The position numbers and the translations under genes are program-made. Shown here one piece after another: positions 29,187 to 37,806 of a DNA stretch of 64,000 nt. Under the pieces are notes generated by a model. The model did not search any database, was not told where the DNA came from, and saw only the letters and a program-made list of their open reading frames with translations. The stretch is taken from assembly GCA_009392295.1 (NCBI GenBank), contig VFGW01000017.1, positions 123,933 to 187,932 on the forward strand, read 5' to 3'. This DNA is from SAR202 cluster bacterium (GTDB taxonomy: Bacteria > Chloroflexota > Dehalococcoidia > Lucifugimonadales > GCA-2719675). Each line of letters starts with the position of its first letter. Position 1 is the stretch's first letter.

Positions 29187-29744
29187 ATGAGTGTTAGATT
29201 AACAGGAGGAATGAAAAAGGGATTCCGTCTCAGGGTAGACAAAAAATCCTCTTTAAGGCCTACTTCTGAAAAGGTTAGGTCTGCTGTTTTTTCGATGATA
29301 GGGTTGAAAGTTGTTGATGCTAAAGTGCTTGATTTATATTCAGGTACAGGTGCATTTGGTTTTGAATCTCTTAGCAGAGGAGCTGATTTAGTGGATTTTG
29401 TTGAATTAGATGGAACTAAATGTTTTCAAATACGAAATTTTGCTAATCAACTTGGTTTTAGGGATGTTGTAAAAGTATATAGAGGTCACGCAGAAAAGAG
29501 GATAAAAAATTTCAATGGATATCAATTGATTTTTGTTGATCCACCGTATGACCATGATCCTTGGAAAAAATTAATGGAAATCATTAGTCAAAATTGTATA
29601 GTAAAAGAGGGAGGGGTTTTGGTTGCCGAGCATTCAAAGATGATGAAGATGCAAGACGAATATGGAATTTTAAAGAAAAAAATCAGCAAAAAATATGGAG
29701 ATACTATGATTTCAATATACCATACAGGATTTGATCTATGTTAA
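29187..29744 (+). CDS. rsmD: RsmD, 16S rRNA (guanine(966)-N2)-methyltransferase
   Basis: RsmD methylates G966 of 16S rRNA in the assembled small subunit. The protein shows the family N-terminal block LRPTSEKVRSAVFSMI, SAM loop DLYSGTGAFGFE and catalytic DPPY (in IFVDPPYDHDPW). The start is set at ATG 29187, which gives MSVRLTGGMKKG like other family members. An in-frame TTG 33 nt earlier has no support. Its last bases overlap the coaD start by 7 nt, the conserved rsmD-coaD pair. Confidence 0.9.
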   Translation: MSVRLTGGMKKGFRLRVDKKSSLRPTSEKVRSAVFSMIGLKVVDAKVLDLYSGTGAFGFESLSRGADLVDFVELDGTKCFQIRNFANQLGFRDVVKVYRGHAEKRIKNFNGYQLIFVDPPYDHDPWKKLMEIISQNCIVKEGGVLVAEHSKMMKMQDEYGILKKKISKKYGDTMISIYHTGFDLC

Positions 29745-30205
29745 CAGGTATTTATCCAGGTAGTTTTGACCCTGTTCATAATGGACATTTGGATATAGCT
29801 TTACGGGCATCAAAATTGTTCGACAAGCTTATAGTTGGGGTTTATGACAAGCCTAAGAAAAACAATAAATTTAGTTCCAATGAAAGAACAGAGATGTTTA
29901 GAGTTGCAACTAAAGATGTAGATAATATTGAAGTTGTACAGTTTACAGGATTGGTGACATCATTTGCACGAGAAATGGATGCGAGAATTATTGTAAGAGG
30001 TTTGAGGGCTGGATTTGATTTTGAGACTGAATTTGAAATGGCTCTAATGTGGAGAAATCTTGACCCTGAGTTAGATATTATTTGTCTGATGAGTTCTTTA
30101 AAATACCAATTTATATATTCAAGTAGAATTAAGGAAGTTGCTGATTTGGGGGGAGATATTTCTAATTTAGTGCCCCGAAATGTTTTTAAATCTTTAAGTA
30201 AATAA
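29738..30205 (+). CDS. coaD: CoaD, phosphopantetheine adenylyltransferase
   Basis: The 155-residue protein has the nucleotidyltransferase loop YPGSFDPVHNGHLDI (HxGH), the GLRAGFDFETE block and the C-terminal SSRIKEVA segment. It catalyses the penultimate step of coenzyme A synthesis. It overlaps rsmD by 7 nt, so translation is probably coupled. Confidence 0.95.
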   Translation: MLTGIYPGSFDPVHNGHLDIALRASKLFDKLIVGVYDKPKKNNKFSSNERTEMFRVATKDVDNIEVVQFTGLVTSFAREMDARIIVRGLRAGFDFETEFEMALMWRNLDPELDIICLMSSLKYQFIYSSRIKEVADLGGDISNLVPRNVFKSLSK

Positions 30206-30248
30206 ATTGAATAGTGAAATAAATCAACAAAAATATGGAGGTAAATTT

Positions 30249-30878
30249 ATGAATTCTGTAGAAATGATTGAACAATTGAAATCAATGATATTGGGGACAA
30301 CGAGAGTTCCAGGATTAAAAAATCGAGGTATGGTTGATTTAGATTCTTTAATGGATATAGTTGATGAATTGGAGAAAAATTTACCGGTTGAAATTCAGGA
30401 ATCTAATGAAATTCTCAAGCAAAAAGATAGCATAGTTAAAAGTGCTATGATGGAAGCATCTAGGATGAGGGATGAGGTTCAGAAAGAAATGAATATACAG
30501 AAAGTAGATGCCCAAAAAGAAGTTGATGCAATGATGTTAAAAGCCAACGATGAGTATGAGTTGAAAATTTCTCATTCCGAGGTAATGGCTGAAGCAACAA
30601 AACGTGCAGAAGAGTTAAGTCAAGAGACCCAAAACGATTGTTCACAACTTAAGCTTGATGCTGAAAATGATTCAAAAAGAATTATTGAAGATGCTCAGAA
30701 AAAAGAAAAACAAATTTTGATGACAGCAGATAAATCATCTAAAGAAAAGAAAGATGGCGCTGATCAGTATGCTAGAGAGATCTTATTTCATTTAGAAGAC
30801 AAACTATCATCCCAGCTTAATCAAATTCGTTTAGGAATCGATTCATTAACTGAAATTAAAGAAATAAAAATTTCTTAG
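30249..30878 (+). CDS. Coiled-coil protein downstream of coaD (ATP-synthase-b-like/DivIVA-like)
   Basis: The 209-residue protein is highly charged and predicted almost entirely helical. A short N-terminal domain (MNSVEMIEQLKSMI... VDLDSLMDIVDELEKNLP) precedes a long coiled coil (about 55-190) rich in K, E and A heptads. It has no membrane segment. The start is the ATG at 30249 behind GGAGGT, not the TTG at 30207. Similar proteins follow coaD in some Chloroflexota. Function is unknown; a cytoskeletal or membrane-curvature role like DivIVA is only an analogy. Confidence 0.7.
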   Translation: MNSVEMIEQLKSMILGTTRVPGLKNRGMVDLDSLMDIVDELEKNLPVEIQESNEILKQKDSIVKSAMMEASRMRDEVQKEMNIQKVDAQKEVDAMMLKANDEYELKISHSEVMAEATKRAEELSQETQNDCSQLKLDAENDSKRIIEDAQKKEKQILMTADKSSKEKKDGADQYAREILFHLEDKLSSQLNQIRLGIDSLTEIKEIKIS

Positions 30879-30993
30879 GTTTTTTTCAGGGTTTTCGAAC
30901 AAACTTTTCATTGTTTAGATCGTAGTATTCTAGTTAGTATGTGTCATTAATATTGTAATTTGAGTAAACTTAAACTAATTCATGGTGTAAAAA

Positions 30994-31716
30994 TTGTCTA
31001 AAATATTGTTGTTTTTAATTATAATTATGGCGTTTTCAATTACTTCTTGTAGTAATGAAGTTTCTTCAAAAGGTGTTGTGGAAATTCCAATAGAAATATC
31101 TAAAGGGAAGATAGATTCTGAAATAACGCTCTCTCATAGAGATAAAGTAAAAATTACAGTAACTTCTGATCAAGATGGAGTTTTACATATCCATGGTTAT
31201 GACATTAAGGTCGATGTATTTGAAAATAAATCTTCCGTAGTAGAGTTTGTTGCGGAAGCAACGGGTTTATTTAAATTAGCTTTACATGAAATGTCTGATG
31301 GTGATCATGATCATGATCATGGGCATAAAAAATCACATGGGGATAAAGAATATGATGAACATGGCGCTGTATTTAGTTCTAAAGTTTTAAATCCAAATGA
31401 TAGTTTTTCTTTCAAAATTATTGAAAAATTTAAAGGTTCTACAATACCTTTTCATGACCACATGCAACATTCAGTAAAACCGGGTAACATTATTGTGACG
31501 AATGATTTGGGTGAATCTAGAAATGTAGTAATTCAAATTAACGATGGTAGTTTCACACCAAATCAAGTTACTGTTAACGTTGGAGAAATAGTAATTTGGG
31601 AAAATAATACTGGTAAAAAAGCTGCAATAACAAGTGGCTTGATGGGTGAATCTGATAATCATGAAGGTCATGAAAAAGAAGTTATAATTGGTAATATGAA
31701 AGTTTTGCCGAATTAG
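30994..31716 (+). CDS. His-rich cupredoxin-like lipoprotein
   Basis: The 240 residues open with a lipoprotein signal ending ITSC (C19). A cupredoxin-like segment containing LHIHGYD (about 50-98) follows, then a His/Asp-rich stretch DGDHDHDHGHKKSHGD (103-118). IPFHDHMQ (151-158) and a second cupredoxin-like strand pair FTPNQVTVNVGEIVIWENN (187-205) come after. The histidines suggest copper or another transition metal at the cell surface. Start is TTG at 30994; the nearest ATG upstream runs into a stop. The 6-nt gap to the following polytopic membrane gene suggests a joint function. No exact family is recognised. Confidence 0.68.
   Translation: MSKILLFLIIIMAFSITSCSNEVSSKGVVEIPIEISKGKIDSEITLSHRDKVKITVTSDQDGVLHIHGYDIKVDVFENKSSVVEFVAEATGLFKLALHEMSDGDHDHDHGHKKSHGDKEYDEHGAVFSSKVLNPNDSFSFKIIEKFKGSTIPFHDHMQHSVKPGNIIVTNDLGESRNVVIQINDGSFTPNQVTVNVGEIVIWENNTGKKAAITSGLMGESDNHEGHEKEVIIGNMKVLPN
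31303..31320. repeat. GATCAT x3 microsatellite coding for Asp-His repeats
   Basis: Three exact tandem copies of GATCAT encode DHDHDH in the metal-binding-like stretch of the lipoprotein. Slippage here would change the number of Asp-His pairs without shifting the frame. Confidence 0.85.
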
Positions 31717-31722
31717 AAATTT

Positions 31723-33213
31723 ATGAATAAATTCGGATTATCTATATTAATTCCTTTTTTTGTAACAATTTTATTGTTCCAAAATACTTATGCACATGGT
31801 TTTGGGGAAAGATATGATTTACCACTTCCTTTATATATGTTTATTGTTGGTGGTGCAGTTACAGTAGCAGTCTCTTTTTTATTAGTTTCGTTCTTTATGA
31901 AATTTGAATCTTCTATAAGTAGAAACTTTACATTTGTATTTTTGGATTTATCTAAATTTGGTAGATTAAGAATTTCCAAGTTATTAATTTTTTTAATAAA
32001 GGTTTTGAGTGTTTTAATTTATTTTTTGATAATTTTGACTGGAATTTTTGGGATTCAAAAGCCTTTAGAAAATTTTTCAGTTGTTTTTGTATGGATTGTT
32101 TGGTGGGTTGGAATTGGATATCTGGTAGCTTTTGTTTTAAATATTTGGGATATATTAAATCCTTGGTCTATAATTTACGATTGGATTTTTAAACCAATTT
32201 TAAAAATATTCAACATTTCTTCTAGTGGAATTTATTCCTATGATTTTCGTAGATATGATGTTTTGCCAGCTTTGGTAATGTTTGTGATATTTTGCTGGGT
32301 TGAGAATGTATATTCTAATACTGATTCACCAGCGTTTATTGCATTTTTAATTTTAGGATATTCTCTCGTAACTTTTTGTGGCATGTTTTTATATGGATCA
32401 AAAAATTGGTTAAATTATGGTGAAATATTTTCAGTATTATTTGGATATTATTCAAAGTTCTCCGCTTTGAATTTCAATCGAGATGTTGCAGGAAAGCTGA
32501 GTATGACTTTAAGGCCATATGGCTTCGGTTTAATTGAATCTAAATCTAGTTCGATATATACCACATTTTTAATAATAGTTGTTTTGTCAATGGTAACATT
32601 TGATGGATTGTCAGAAACGCCATTTTGGGTAAGTATGTTAAATTTTTTCTATCCATTTTTTGTTACAATTTTAGGAGAATATACTATTATAATTTTAACT
32701 ACAATCGGAATGTTGATAGTTCCAGCTGTATTTATGTTTTTGTATTTTTTGACATGTTATTTTATGCTGAAATGCGCTAAATTTAACGAGATAGAATTTA
32801 ATAATTGGAATGAAAAAGATTTTTTGCAAATTGGCAATATTTTTATATTTACATTGATCCCAATAGCGCTTGCGTATAATTTGGCCCATTATTTTTCATT
32901 TTTATTAATTCAAGGGCAGTTAATAATTCCACTAATTTCTGATCCTTTTGGTTTTGGTTGGGATATATTTTCAACTGCAAATTATAAAGTAAATATTGCA
33001 ATAATTAATGCAAAATTTGCTTGGTTTCTTTCTTTGTTTTCTATAGTAATAGGTCATATACTATCGATATTTATCGCACATAAAGTTGCATTTAATCAAC
33101 TTAAAAATATTCATGTAGTTTTAAAAACTCAATACCCAATGTTGGTTTTGATGGTTATTTACACGGCTACTAGTTTATGGATAATTGCTCAGCCTATTGT
33201 GGAAATGTCATAG
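31723..33213 (+). CDS. Polytopic membrane protein of unknown function (resembles proteins labelled fenitrothion hydrolase)
   Basis: The 496 residues contain a signal-like N-terminus followed by AHGFGERYDLPLPLYMF and about eleven to twelve hydrophobic spans. The AHGFG.RYDLP start is one I associate with membrane proteins annotated as fenitrothion hydrolase in databases. Nothing resembling a hydrolase active site is visible here, so I treat that name with caution. It lies between a His-rich cupredoxin-like lipoprotein and an MFS permease, suggesting a role in metal or small-molecule handling at the membrane. The real function is unknown. Confidence 0.65.
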   Translation: MNKFGLSILIPFFVTILLFQNTYAHGFGERYDLPLPLYMFIVGGAVTVAVSFLLVSFFMKFESSISRNFTFVFLDLSKFGRLRISKLLIFLIKVLSVLIYFLIILTGIFGIQKPLENFSVVFVWIVWWVGIGYLVAFVLNIWDILNPWSIIYDWIFKPILKIFNISSSGIYSYDFRRYDVLPALVMFVIFCWVENVYSNTDSPAFIAFLILGYSLVTFCGMFLYGSKNWLNYGEIFSVLFGYYSKFSALNFNRDVAGKLSMTLRPYGFGLIESKSSSIYTTFLIIVVLSMVTFDGLSETPFWVSMLNFFYPFFVTILGEYTIIILTTIGMLIVPAVFMFLYFLTCYFMLKCAKFNEIEFNNWNEKDFLQIGNIFIFTLIPIALAYNLAHYFSFLLIQGQLIIPLISDPFGFGWDIFSTANYKVNIAIINAKFAWFLSLFSIVIGHILSIFIAHKVAFNQLKNIHVVLKTQYPMLVLMVIYTATSLWIIAQPIVEMS

Positions 33214-33281
33214 ATTTTAATACTTGTATGATAAACAATAAGTTTGTATTCTATATTTATTAAGAAATTTAGAGGATAGCG

Positions 33282-34445
33282 TTGGGGTACTTTTTACCGA
33301 GATTAATTTTATTAATATCTTTCATAGATTTATTTTTTCATTTTACAACAATTGCACGCTTTGCTGAATTGCTGCAATCATCTTCTTATATGATAGGTGT
33401 GATTGTTGCTATTTATTCTATTTCAAATTTTGCGGGAAATTTAATTTCTGGAATAATTTTAGATCGATGGGGTAGAATTACTCCGGTAAAATTCGGATTG
33501 TTTTTTTCAAGTATTACGGTTGGATCATATTATTTTGTAAATTCCTCGATTCAATTGTTTGTTTTGCGATTATTGCATGGAGTTGGATCATCTGTTTTGG
33601 TACCTGGGGCATATGCAATGCTTGGAGATATTTTAAAAAATCGCAATCATGGAAGAGTGATGGGGATCACAGGAGGGATAATTGCATTTTCTGCAATTTT
33701 GGGTTCATTGGCAGCAGGATTGATTTCAGAGTTTATTAGCGTTAGATCAGTTTTTATGATTGATTCTATCTTGCTGTTTTTTTGTTTTATTTTTTTGTTA
33801 ATATATTCTAATAAGGTTAGCCAAAGTGATACTATTGATTCAGGTAGAGAGTTTTTTTCAAAATCAAATAATTCTTTACTTGACGCTTTGGGGAACAAAT
33901 TAATTATTAGCTATACTTCAATATTTTTTATGTCTGTTGGCGTAGGGTTGTTAGTAGGGAGGCTGTCTCTGGTATTCGAAGATAACGATATGTATAGAGG
34001 TATTAGTTTTACTATATATGCTTTGGTGGCTTTATTTGTAATGATTTCTCCAATAGTCAGAAATTATCATAAAACAAATTTGATTATTGTTGGTTTATTT
34101 TCATTATCTTTAAGTTTTTTAATTATTGCTTTAAATACCAATAATTTTATTTGGGTTTTTATTGCAATGATAATGTTTGGATTGGGGTATGGCGCCTTAT
34201 TTCCTAGTGTAACTAGTATAGTTAGTGAAAATACTGATAAATCAATTAGGGGTAAAAGTTATGGGATATTGTATGCTTGTTATTCTATAGGTGTGGTGGT
34301 GGGGTCAAATTATGCGGGTTTATTAGAACTATTATTTGGGAATGATTTTTTTAATAATGGTTTTGAATTTTATTTAGCATTTGTAATTCTTTTATTAGGG
34401 GCTGTATTTACTTATTACTTCTCAAAATTAAATAATTCTGTATAA
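33282..34445 (+). CDS. Major facilitator superfamily transporter
   Basis: The 387 residues are about twelve hydrophobic helices with the MFS loop 2-3 motif GIILDRWGRITPVKFG. A second-half counterpart near SVSENTDKSIRGKSYG is degenerate. It is a secondary transporter in the cytoplasmic membrane; the substrate is unknown. Start is TTG at 33282, 6 nt after AGAGGAT. It is third in a four-gene plus-strand set (30994-35216) and may export or import whatever the set handles. Confidence 0.82.
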   Translation: MGYFLPRLILLISFIDLFFHFTTIARFAELLQSSSYMIGVIVAIYSISNFAGNLISGIILDRWGRITPVKFGLFFSSITVGSYYFVNSSIQLFVLRLLHGVGSSVLVPGAYAMLGDILKNRNHGRVMGITGGIIAFSAILGSLAAGLISEFISVRSVFMIDSILLFFCFIFLLIYSNKVSQSDTIDSGREFFSKSNNSLLDALGNKLIISYTSIFFMSVGVGLLVGRLSLVFEDNDMYRGISFTIYALVALFVMISPIVRNYHKTNLIIVGLFSLSLSFLIIALNTNNFIWVFIAMIMFGLGYGALFPSVTSIVSENTDKSIRGKSYGILYACYSIGVVVGSNYAGLLELLFGNDFFNNGFEFYLAFVILLLGAVFTYYFSKLNNSV

Positions 34446-34472
34446 TCCATTTTAATTAGGAAGTGTTTAATT

Positions 34473-35216
34473 ATGCGAAATTCAAAAAGATTCATAACGC
34501 CAAAGTTTCAAGAAGTTGAAATAGTACATAGGGAAGATGTTACAGCTGATTTGATGAAGCTTTGGGTTGAAAAACCAGATGGTTTTCAATTCAAGCCTGG
34601 ACAATATTGTACAATCGGTTTGAATGGAGTTGAACGTGCATATTCTATTGTATCAGCACCACATGAAGAAAATTTAGAATTATTTGTTGAGCTTGTGCAT
34701 CCACCAGATGGAGTTTTCACACCCATGATTTGGGATACTGTTGTTGGAGATAAGGTTACTTGCAGATTTAAACCTAAAGGAATTTTTATTTTAAATAATC
34801 AACTTACTAATCATTTTTTAATTGCAACCGTTACAGGAATTGTTCCTTATATAAGTATGATTAGAGATTATATACATAAAAATGAAGATAAAAACTTCAA
34901 ATTCTTTATAGCTCATGGCGCTAGTTATATTGATGAGTTTGTTTATGATTTGGAACTTGAAGGATATGCTAAAAAATACCCAGACTTGGTTCAATATTTC
35001 CCAACTATTAGTAGACCGAACGAGTCAAAAAATGTTAGTTGGATAGGTTTGAAAGGAAGAGTAAATGATTTTACTCAATCGATGATAAATGATTTGAATT
35101 TAACTAATCAGGATACTGTTATTTATGTTTGCGGTCATCCAGGAATGATTGAAAATGTAAAGGAAAAATTGAATCCTCAGGGTTTTAAAGTCGTTGAAGA
35201 AAGGTTTTGGAAATAA
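34473..35216 (+). CDS. Ferredoxin/flavodoxin--NADP+ reductase
   Basis: The 247-residue FNR-fold protein has the FAD-binding RAYSIVSAP (RxYS), the NADP-site TGIVPYISM, and the C-terminal VYVCGHPGMIENV block followed by an aromatic end (FWK). This is the Fpr/FNR type that shuttles electrons between NADPH and ferredoxin or flavodoxin. AGGAAG is 9 nt before the ATG. It closes the cassette starting at 30994, 27 nt after the MFS gene, but may serve general metabolism. Confidence 0.85.
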   Translation: MRNSKRFITPKFQEVEIVHREDVTADLMKLWVEKPDGFQFKPGQYCTIGLNGVERAYSIVSAPHEENLELFVELVHPPDGVFTPMIWDTVVGDKVTCRFKPKGIFILNNQLTNHFLIATVTGIVPYISMIRDYIHKNEDKNFKFFIAHGASYIDEFVYDLELEGYAKKYPDLVQYFPTISRPNESKNVSWIGLKGRVNDFTQSMINDLNLTNQDTVIYVCGHPGMIENVKEKLNPQGFKVVEERFWK

Positions 35217-35217
35217 T

Positions 35218-35946
35218 TTAATTTTGAATTTGATTAATTGCATCTTTTTGTATTATGAAAAGTTGATTAATTACTTCCGAACTTTTTTCAAGCATAGTGT
35301 CTAATTCAGATTTTGAAAAAGCTGCCTTTTCTGCTGTACCTTGAATTTCCACGAATTCAAAATTATCATTCATTACTATATTAAAATCCACATCAGCATT
35401 AGAATCTTCTTGGTAATTTAGATCCACAATGATTTCGTGATTAATTATTCCAACACTAGTTGCTGCAATTGCGTTTTTCAATGGATTTTGTACTAAAGTT
35501 TTTGATTTGATTTGTTTGAAAATTGCTTCATATAGTGCTACATATGCTCCAGTGATTGAAGCTGTTCGTGTACCTCCGTCAGCTTGGATCACGTCACAGT
35601 CTAAAGTGATAGTTTTTTCTCCAATTATTGTTAAATCTATAATTTGCCTTAAGGATCTTCCAATTAACCGTTGTATTTCACTAGTTCTACCTTGAATTTT
35701 ACCCAATTTTGACTCTCTAGGAGTTCTTGTTGAAGTAGATCTGGGTAACATAGAATATTCAGCTGTTAACCAGCCTTGTCCTGAATTTCTTAAAAATCTA
35801 GGTACACCATTTTCGATTGTTGCGGTACATAGAACACTAGTTTTTCCAGTTTGAATTAATGCAGAACCTTCTGCAAATTCTTGAACACCAGGTTGAATTT
35901 TAGTTTTTCTAAGTGTTGAATTATTTCTTCCTTCTAATCTAGACAA
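35218..35946 (-). CDS. rph: RNase PH
   Basis: The 242 residues fit RNase PH: N-terminal phosphate-binding region, GWLTAEYSMLPRST, GRTSEIQRLIGRSLR, DCDVIQADGGTRTASITGA and the C-terminal EIQGTAEKAAFS. The enzyme trims tRNA 3' ends by phosphorolysis. It is third in a tight minus-strand set with the SelA-like and TlpA-like genes (4-nt gap). Confidence 0.94.
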   Translation of the reverse strand: MSRLEGRNNSTLRKTKIQPGVQEFAEGSALIQTGKTSVLCTATIENGVPRFLRNSGQGWLTAEYSMLPRSTSTRTPRESKLGKIQGRTSEIQRLIGRSLRQIIDLTIIGEKTITLDCDVIQADGGTRTASITGAYVALYEAIFKQIKSKTLVQNPLKNAIAATSVGIINHEIIVDLNYQEDSNADVDFNIVMNDNFEFVEIQGTAEKAAFSKSELDTMLEKSSEVINQLFIIQKDAINQIQN

Positions 35947-35950
35947 CTTA

Positions 35951-36583
35951 TTAATCCCTTTCTATTACTCCATTTAGAAATATAGTTAATACTCCTTTGT
36001 TTGCAACATTTCTTATTTCACGCATTACTTCGCCTTTTTGATTTAATATAAAAGTTGTAGGCAATTGTAATACATTATATTCTCTTGTAATTTTACCTTC
36101 TGAGTCTGATGCTAATGTGTAAGATACATTAGTTTGTTTAGCAAAGGCTTTTGCAGTTGGAATTGGATCTGATACAGATATTCCAATAACAGTAACGTTT
36201 TTGTTTTTGAATTTTTGATGTATATCTTCAAAAAATGGCATTTCCCATCTACAGGGTCCACACCATGATGCCCAAAAATTTAGGACTACTATAGAATTTT
36301 CAAAATCGCTGATTTTAATATTTCCTGAATCTAAAAGAGGTATTAGAGTATCATTAGCATTACTACGGGAACCAATTAATGTAGATTTTTTTAATATTGT
36401 AAATTTTTCAGAGACATTTTTTTTAGATGGAGTATTTTGGATTTTTATTGAATTTTTTTCATTTTGTCCAGATGGAGTTGTTGGGTTTGTATTTACTTGT
36501 GTTCGTGTAGTACATGTAATTGAAGAGATTACAAAAAGTATGTAAATGACTACAAAATTGAATTTATAATATTTGTTATTCAT
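35951..36583 (-). CDS. TlpA/ResA-like thioredoxin-fold lipoprotein
   Basis: The 210-residue protein has a lipoprotein signal ending ITC (C24), a low-complexity Thr/Asn/Ser linker (25-60), and a thioredoxin domain with WASWCGPC (C108, C111), VIGISVSD and the cis-proline loop LPTTF. It is an extracytoplasmic thiol-disulfide protein that would act on cytochrome c or other secreted substrates. A CcdA-type electron donor is encoded at 44598-45308. It sits between the SelA-like gene (5 nt) and rph (4 nt). Confidence 0.85.
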   Translation of the reverse strand: MNNKYYKFNFVVIYILFVISSITCTTRTQVNTNPTTPSGQNEKNSIKIQNTPSKKNVSEKFTILKKSTLIGSRSNANDTLIPLLDSGNIKISDFENSIVVLNFWASWCGPCRWEMPFFEDIHQKFKNKNVTVIGISVSDPIPTAKAFAKQTNVSYTLASDSEGKITREYNVLQLPTTFILNQKGEVMREIRNVANKGVLTIFLNGVIERD

Positions 36584-36588
36584 TTAAA

Positions 36589-37728
36589 TTATTTATATTT
36601 TGAAAAAGTTTCTTGCAGTCGTTCAATAATTATTTCCATTTCGTGATCATCTATGTTAAATGGATCTATTCCGGTTTCATCTTGACCTGCAAGTGCTCTA
36701 ATATAAATTCTTGGGTTTTTTTGCAGTAGAATTTCTTGTAATTCATCTCTATAGGGTCCTTTCCAGCCAGATTGGAATTTAATTATTGCCATAGGATTGA
36801 GGTAGTCATATTCATCTTCTTCTACACTCACTTTAATTCCAGGTACATCTTTTAATAAATCTACTACCATTTGAGACATTTTTCGAAATCTATCAAATTG
36901 AATTTTTTCATTTTCGGACACAAAGATTTCTAGAGCAGTGATCAGGCCTATAATTTCTTCTTTTGCTACTTTCATACTTCTTCCGATAAAAGGATTTGGG
37001 GAAGCATTTGCTGCACAAGCTTGGATTAAATTTTTTTTCCCAACTAAAATGCCTGTTCCTTGAGGCCCCCTTATACCTTTACCGCCACTAATTATGACTA
37101 GGTCAGCACCTAGTTCACTAAATTTTTTTAAATTAGCTCTGGGAGGGACTGTTGTTGCCGCATCAACTATGACAGGTAAATTGTTTTTATCAGCAATTTC
37201 TTTAACTTGTTTAAATGTTAATGCAGCACGTGAAGTATGGGGAGCTGATAAATATACAATAGCAGCAGTTTTCTCATTGATTGCTGCTTCCAGTTGCCAT
37301 GGCAAGCATGTTCTTGCATGTCCAACAGAGATTAATTTTCCTCCAGCTATAGTATATGCTTGGTCGTAAGAAAATCTATGTGCATTTTGAATAATTATTT
37401 CATTTTTCATTCCTTCTGTATCAGGTAGTTTTGACATTTTTTTTGGATCATTTCCTGCAATACATGCTGCTGCTTGCAAAACTAATCCTGCAGCAGATCC
37501 ACCGCAAACAAAACCTGCTTCTGAGTTTGTTAATTTGGCTAATATTTCTCCAGCTTTATGATTCAATTCTGCTAAATCAACCATGACGTTACTAGCTTCA
37601 TTCATTGCTTCCGTAATTTCTGGCCTGAGTTTTGAACCTCCCCACTTAGTTGTAGTGCCAGAGGCGTTAATAATCGGCTGTATGCCAATTTTTTTATACA
37701 CACCTGAAGTCTTAGTTGGATTGAGCAT
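36589..37728 (-). CDS. SelA-like PLP-dependent enzyme
   Basis: The 379-residue fold-type I enzyme has D189 in VIVDAAT and the Schiff-base lysine K217 in IISGGKGIRGPQGTG. It resembles the family containing selenocysteine synthase SelA and the sugar-acid ammonia-lyases DgaE/YhfS. It is shorter than true SelA (about 460) and lacks the N-terminal tRNA-binding region. No SelB, SelD or tRNA-Sec is in the window. A PLP lyase acting on an amino acid or amino sugar acid is therefore more likely than selenium transfer. It is first of a three-gene run with tlpA-like and rph. Confidence 0.7.
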   Translation of the reverse strand: MLNPTKTSGVYKKIGIQPIINASGTTTKWGGSKLRPEITEAMNEASNVMVDLAELNHKAGEILAKLTNSEAGFVCGGSAAGLVLQAAACIAGNDPKKMSKLPDTEGMKNEIIIQNAHRFSYDQAYTIAGGKLISVGHARTCLPWQLEAAINEKTAAIVYLSAPHTSRAALTFKQVKEIADKNNLPVIVDAATTVPPRANLKKFSELGADLVIISGGKGIRGPQGTGILVGKKNLIQACAANASPNPFIGRSMKVAKEEIIGLITALEIFVSENEKIQFDRFRKMSQMVVDLLKDVPGIKVSVEEDEYDYLNPMAIIKFQSGWKGPYRDELQEILLQKNPRIYIRALAGQDETGIDPFNIDDHEMEIIIERLQETFSKYK

Positions 37729-37806
37729 TAGTTATATATTCCTTATTAATAAAAGTAATTAATTTTCTGATTATATCATTTGGATTGATATTTTTTAGGA
37801 TTGGAA

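Noticed and set aside
36589..37728. Selenocysteine synthase (SelA)
   Set aside because: Too short, lacks the N-terminal tRNA-binding region, and no selB, selD or tRNA-Sec is present; kept as SelA-like PLP enzyme only.
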